Assembly (NCBI RefSeq): GCF_002479325.1 | Contig: NZ_DLMO01000174.1 | Span: 1 to 7,137 of the forward strand | Length of the DNA: 7,137 bases | Origin: Brevundimonas sp. UBA7534 | GTDB taxonomy: Bacteria; Pseudomonadota; Alphaproteobacteria; Caulobacterales; Caulobacteraceae | Direction of reading: 5' to 3' | Part shown: positions 5,288 through 7,137 of the stretch, piece after piece | Layout of the letters: each line of letters begins with the position of its first letter | How positions within the stretch are numbered: position 1 is the stretch's first letter | The notes under the pieces: model-generated | What the model saw: only the letters and a program-made list of their open reading frames with translations | Told to the model about the DNA's origin: nothing | The model's database searches: none | Translations under genes and position numbers: made by a program

Positions 5288-7137
5288 ATGAGCGACGCAT
5301 CCATCCATGACGTGACCCGAGGCCAGGAAGTCCCCGCCTCGCGCGCCCCGCAGTTGGCCCTGGATGAGGCGCTGATGGCGTCGCCGGCGCGCTTCTTCAA
5401 TCGCGAGACCTCCTGGCTGGCGTTCAATGAGCGCGTGCTGGAAGAGGCGGCGAACGCGAACCATCCGCTGTTGGAACGGCTGCGGTTCCTGTCGATTTCG
5501 GCCAACAATCTCGACGAGTTCTTCATGACGCGCGTGGCGGGCCTGAAGGGGCAGCAGCGCGAGCGGGTGCGGGTGCTGTCGGCCGATGGCCTGACGCCGG
5601 CCGAACAGCTGGACCGGATCAACGTCTCGGCCGGCGAACTGATGGCCGAACAGCAGCTTCGCTGGCGCCAGCTGAAGAAGGAGCTGGCCACCGCCGGCAT
5701 CGAGGTGGTCGATCGCGACCGCATCACCAAGACCGAGCGCGAACGGCTGGAGCCCGAGTTCCTGAACCAGCTGTTCGCCGTGCTGACGCCGCTGGCGATC
5801 GACCCGGCGCACCCCTTCCCCTTCCTGCCGAACCTGGGATTCTCCCTGGCGCTGAAGCTGAAGCGCGAGGGCGAGACCAAGACCTTCTACGCGCTGGTGC
5901 CGGTGCCGACGCAGGTGCGGCGCTTCTGGGAACTGCCGACGGACGGCCGATCCACCCCCGGTCGCAAGCGCTACATCTCGCTCGAGAACGTGCTGCTGCT
6001 GTTCATCGACCACCTGTTCCCCGGATGCGACGTCCAGGAAAAGGGCGTGCTGCGCCTGATCCGCGACAGCGACATCGAGATCGAGGAAGAGGCCGAGGAT
6101 CTGGTTCTGGAGTTCGAGGAGGCGTTGAAGCAGCGCCGTCTGGGCTCGGTGGTGCGCGTGAAGATCGAGGCGTCCATGCCCGCCGATCTGCGCGACTTCA
6201 TCGTCGGCGAACTTGAGGCGGCGCCGCAGGACGTGGTGCTGGTCGACGGCATGCTGGGGCTGGCGCAACTGGCCGAACTGATCCCCGGCGGCCACCCGGA
6301 TCTGAAGTTCAGGGGCTACGAGCCGCGCTATCCTGAGCGCGTGCGCGACAACGGCGGCGACATCTTCGCCGCCGTCCGCGAAAAGGACATGCTGATCCAC
6401 CACCCGTTCGAGAGCTTCGACGTGGTGGTCCAGTTCCTGCGTCAGGCGGCGCGCGACCCCAACGTGCTGGCGATCAAGCAGACGCTGTACCGCACCTCGA
6501 AGGACAGCCCCATCGTCGCCGCCCTGATCGAGGCGGCCGAGAACGGCAAGAACGTCACCGCCCTGGTCGAACTGAAGGCGCGCTTCGACGAGGAGGCGAA
6601 CCTGCGGTGGGCCCGGGCGATGGAGCGCGCCGGCGTCCACGTCGTCTTCGGCTTCGTCGAGTACAAGACCCACGCCAAGCTGAGCGTGGTCGTGCGGCGA
6701 GAAGGCGACGGGCTGAAGACCTACTGCCACTTCGGCACCGGCAACTATCACCCGGTCACGGCCAAGATCTACACGGACCTGTCGCTGTTCAGCTGCGATC
6801 CCGTCTTGGGTCGCGACGCCAGCAAGGTGTTCAACTACATCACCGGCTACGCCACCCCGGACCACCTTGAAGCGCTGGTGGTGTCGCCCCTGAACATGAA
6901 GTCCACGCTGATCGAGCTGATCGGCAAGGAGATGTCGGCGGCCGCGATGGGCAAGCCGGCGGCCATCTGGGTCAAGCTGAACTCGCTGGTGGACGTCGAG
7001 ATCATCGACGCCCTGTACCGCGCCAGTCAGTGGGGCGTGCGCATCGACCTGGTGGTGCGCGGCATCTGCTGCCTGCGCCCGGGTGTTTCGGGCCTGTCGG
7101 AGAACATCCGGGTCAAGTCGATCGTCGGCCGCTTCCT
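5288..7137 (+). CDS. ppk1: Polyphosphate kinase (PPK1), 3' end missing
   Basis: Reversibly polymerises the terminal phosphate of ATP into inorganic polyphosphate. 616 complete codons are present and the frame runs off the right edge. The N domain carries SWLAFNERVLEEA (42-54) and SANNLDEFF (71-79; Asn74 matches E. coli Asn45). The head domain includes LAIDPAHPFPFLPNL. The catalytic domain holds QTLYR (Arg402, as E. coli Arg375), ARFDEE (Arg432, as Arg405), YKTHAK with the phospho-acceptor His462 (as His435) and HFGTGNYHP with His481 (as His454); the spacings between these residues equal those of E. coli. The window ends at GRF, just before the expected FLEH histidine. The upstream ATG has no Shine-Dalgarno. 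A second in-frame ATG at 5375 follows GGATGAGG and aligns with the E. coli start, so the first 29 codons are uncertain. Confidence 0.97.
   Translation, partial: MSDASIHDVTRGQEVPASRAPQLALDEALMASPARFFNRETSWLAFNERVLEEAANANHPLLERLRFLSISANNLDEFFMTRVAGLKGQQRERVRVLSADGLTPAEQLDRINVSAGELMAEQQLRWRQLKKELATAGIEVVDRDRITKTERERLEPEFLNQLFAVLTPLAIDPAHPFPFLPNLGFSLALKLKREGETKTFYALVPVPTQVRRFWELPTDGRSTPGRKRYISLENVLLLFIDHLFPGCDVQEKGVLRLIRDSDIEIEEEAEDLVLEFEEALKQRRLGSVVRVKIEASMPADLRDFIVGELEAAPQDVVLVDGMLGLAQLAELIPGGHPDLKFRGYEPRYPERVRDNGGDIFAAVREKDMLIHHPFESFDVVVQFLRQAARDPNVLAIKQTLYRTSKDSPIVAALIEAAENGKNVTALVELKARFDEEANLRWARAMERAGVHVVFGFVEYKTHAKLSVVVRREGDGLKTYCHFGTGNYHPVTAKIYTDLSLFSCDPVLGRDASKVFNYITGYATPDHLEALVVSPLNMKSTLIELIGKEMSAAAMGKPAAIWVKLNSLVDVEIIDALYRASQWGVRIDLVVRGICCLRPGVSGLSENIRVKSIVGRF

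Noticed and set aside
5048..6865. A 605-codon open frame antisense to ppk1 and the lipoprotein
   Set aside because: The opposite strand encodes unmistakable PPK1 with all catalytic residues, and this frame's translation is biased and matches no family I know.

Overview
The window looks like ordinary chromosome from a GC-rich alphaproteobacterium, most likely Caulobacteraceae (Brevundimonas or a relative). The clues are GC content near two-thirds, strong G/C bias at third codon positions, an HdaA-type DnaA regulator close upstream of ppk, the AspRS type, and scarcity of GANTC, the CcrM methylation site. The genus is inferred by reading and was not checked by a search. I see no tRNA or rRNA gene, CRISPR array, insertion sequence or prophage part.

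Layout. (a) 1-1439, plus strand: two tandem paralogues encoding exported pentapeptide-repeat proteins. The first is cut by the window's left edge; the second is complete. Both have a signal peptide, an N-terminal CxxC, an unbroken run of pentapeptides (19 and 37) and the same C-terminal GLTQ/ACGDGST/LPGRL cap. (b) 1462-1489: a strong stem-loop that can terminate transcription in both directions, between convergent genes. (c) 1513-3345, minus strand: aspS, aspartyl-tRNA synthetase, probably of the non-discriminating kind. (d) 3346-3491: the divergent promoter region of aspS and a small YciI-family gene. (e) 3492-3779, plus strand: the YciI-like protein. (f) 3885-4604: hdaA, the clamp-binding AAA+ protein that inactivates DnaA. 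(g) 4677-5183: a DUF3617-type lipoprotein. (h) 5288 to the right edge: ppk1, polyphosphate kinase, with both active-site histidines present. The window stops about 100 codons before the expected end of the gene.

How the genes fit together. aspS supplies Asp-tRNA(Asp) and, if non-discriminating, also Asp-tRNA(Asn) for a GatCAB amidotransferase. hdaA limits replication initiation, and ppk1 makes the polyphosphate used in stress and starvation responses. From memory, hdaA and ppk are often close neighbours in alphaproteobacteria; here a lipoprotein gene lies between them. The plus-strand genes from 3492 onward are separated by gaps of 72-105 bases, so they need not form one tight operon. No intergenic gap exceeds about 146 bases.

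I do not find a clearly new biological system. The best leads are the cysteine-capped tandem pentapeptide proteins, the DnaA-box-like site and possible leaderless start at hdaA, the GANTC scarcity, and the uncertain ppk1 start.
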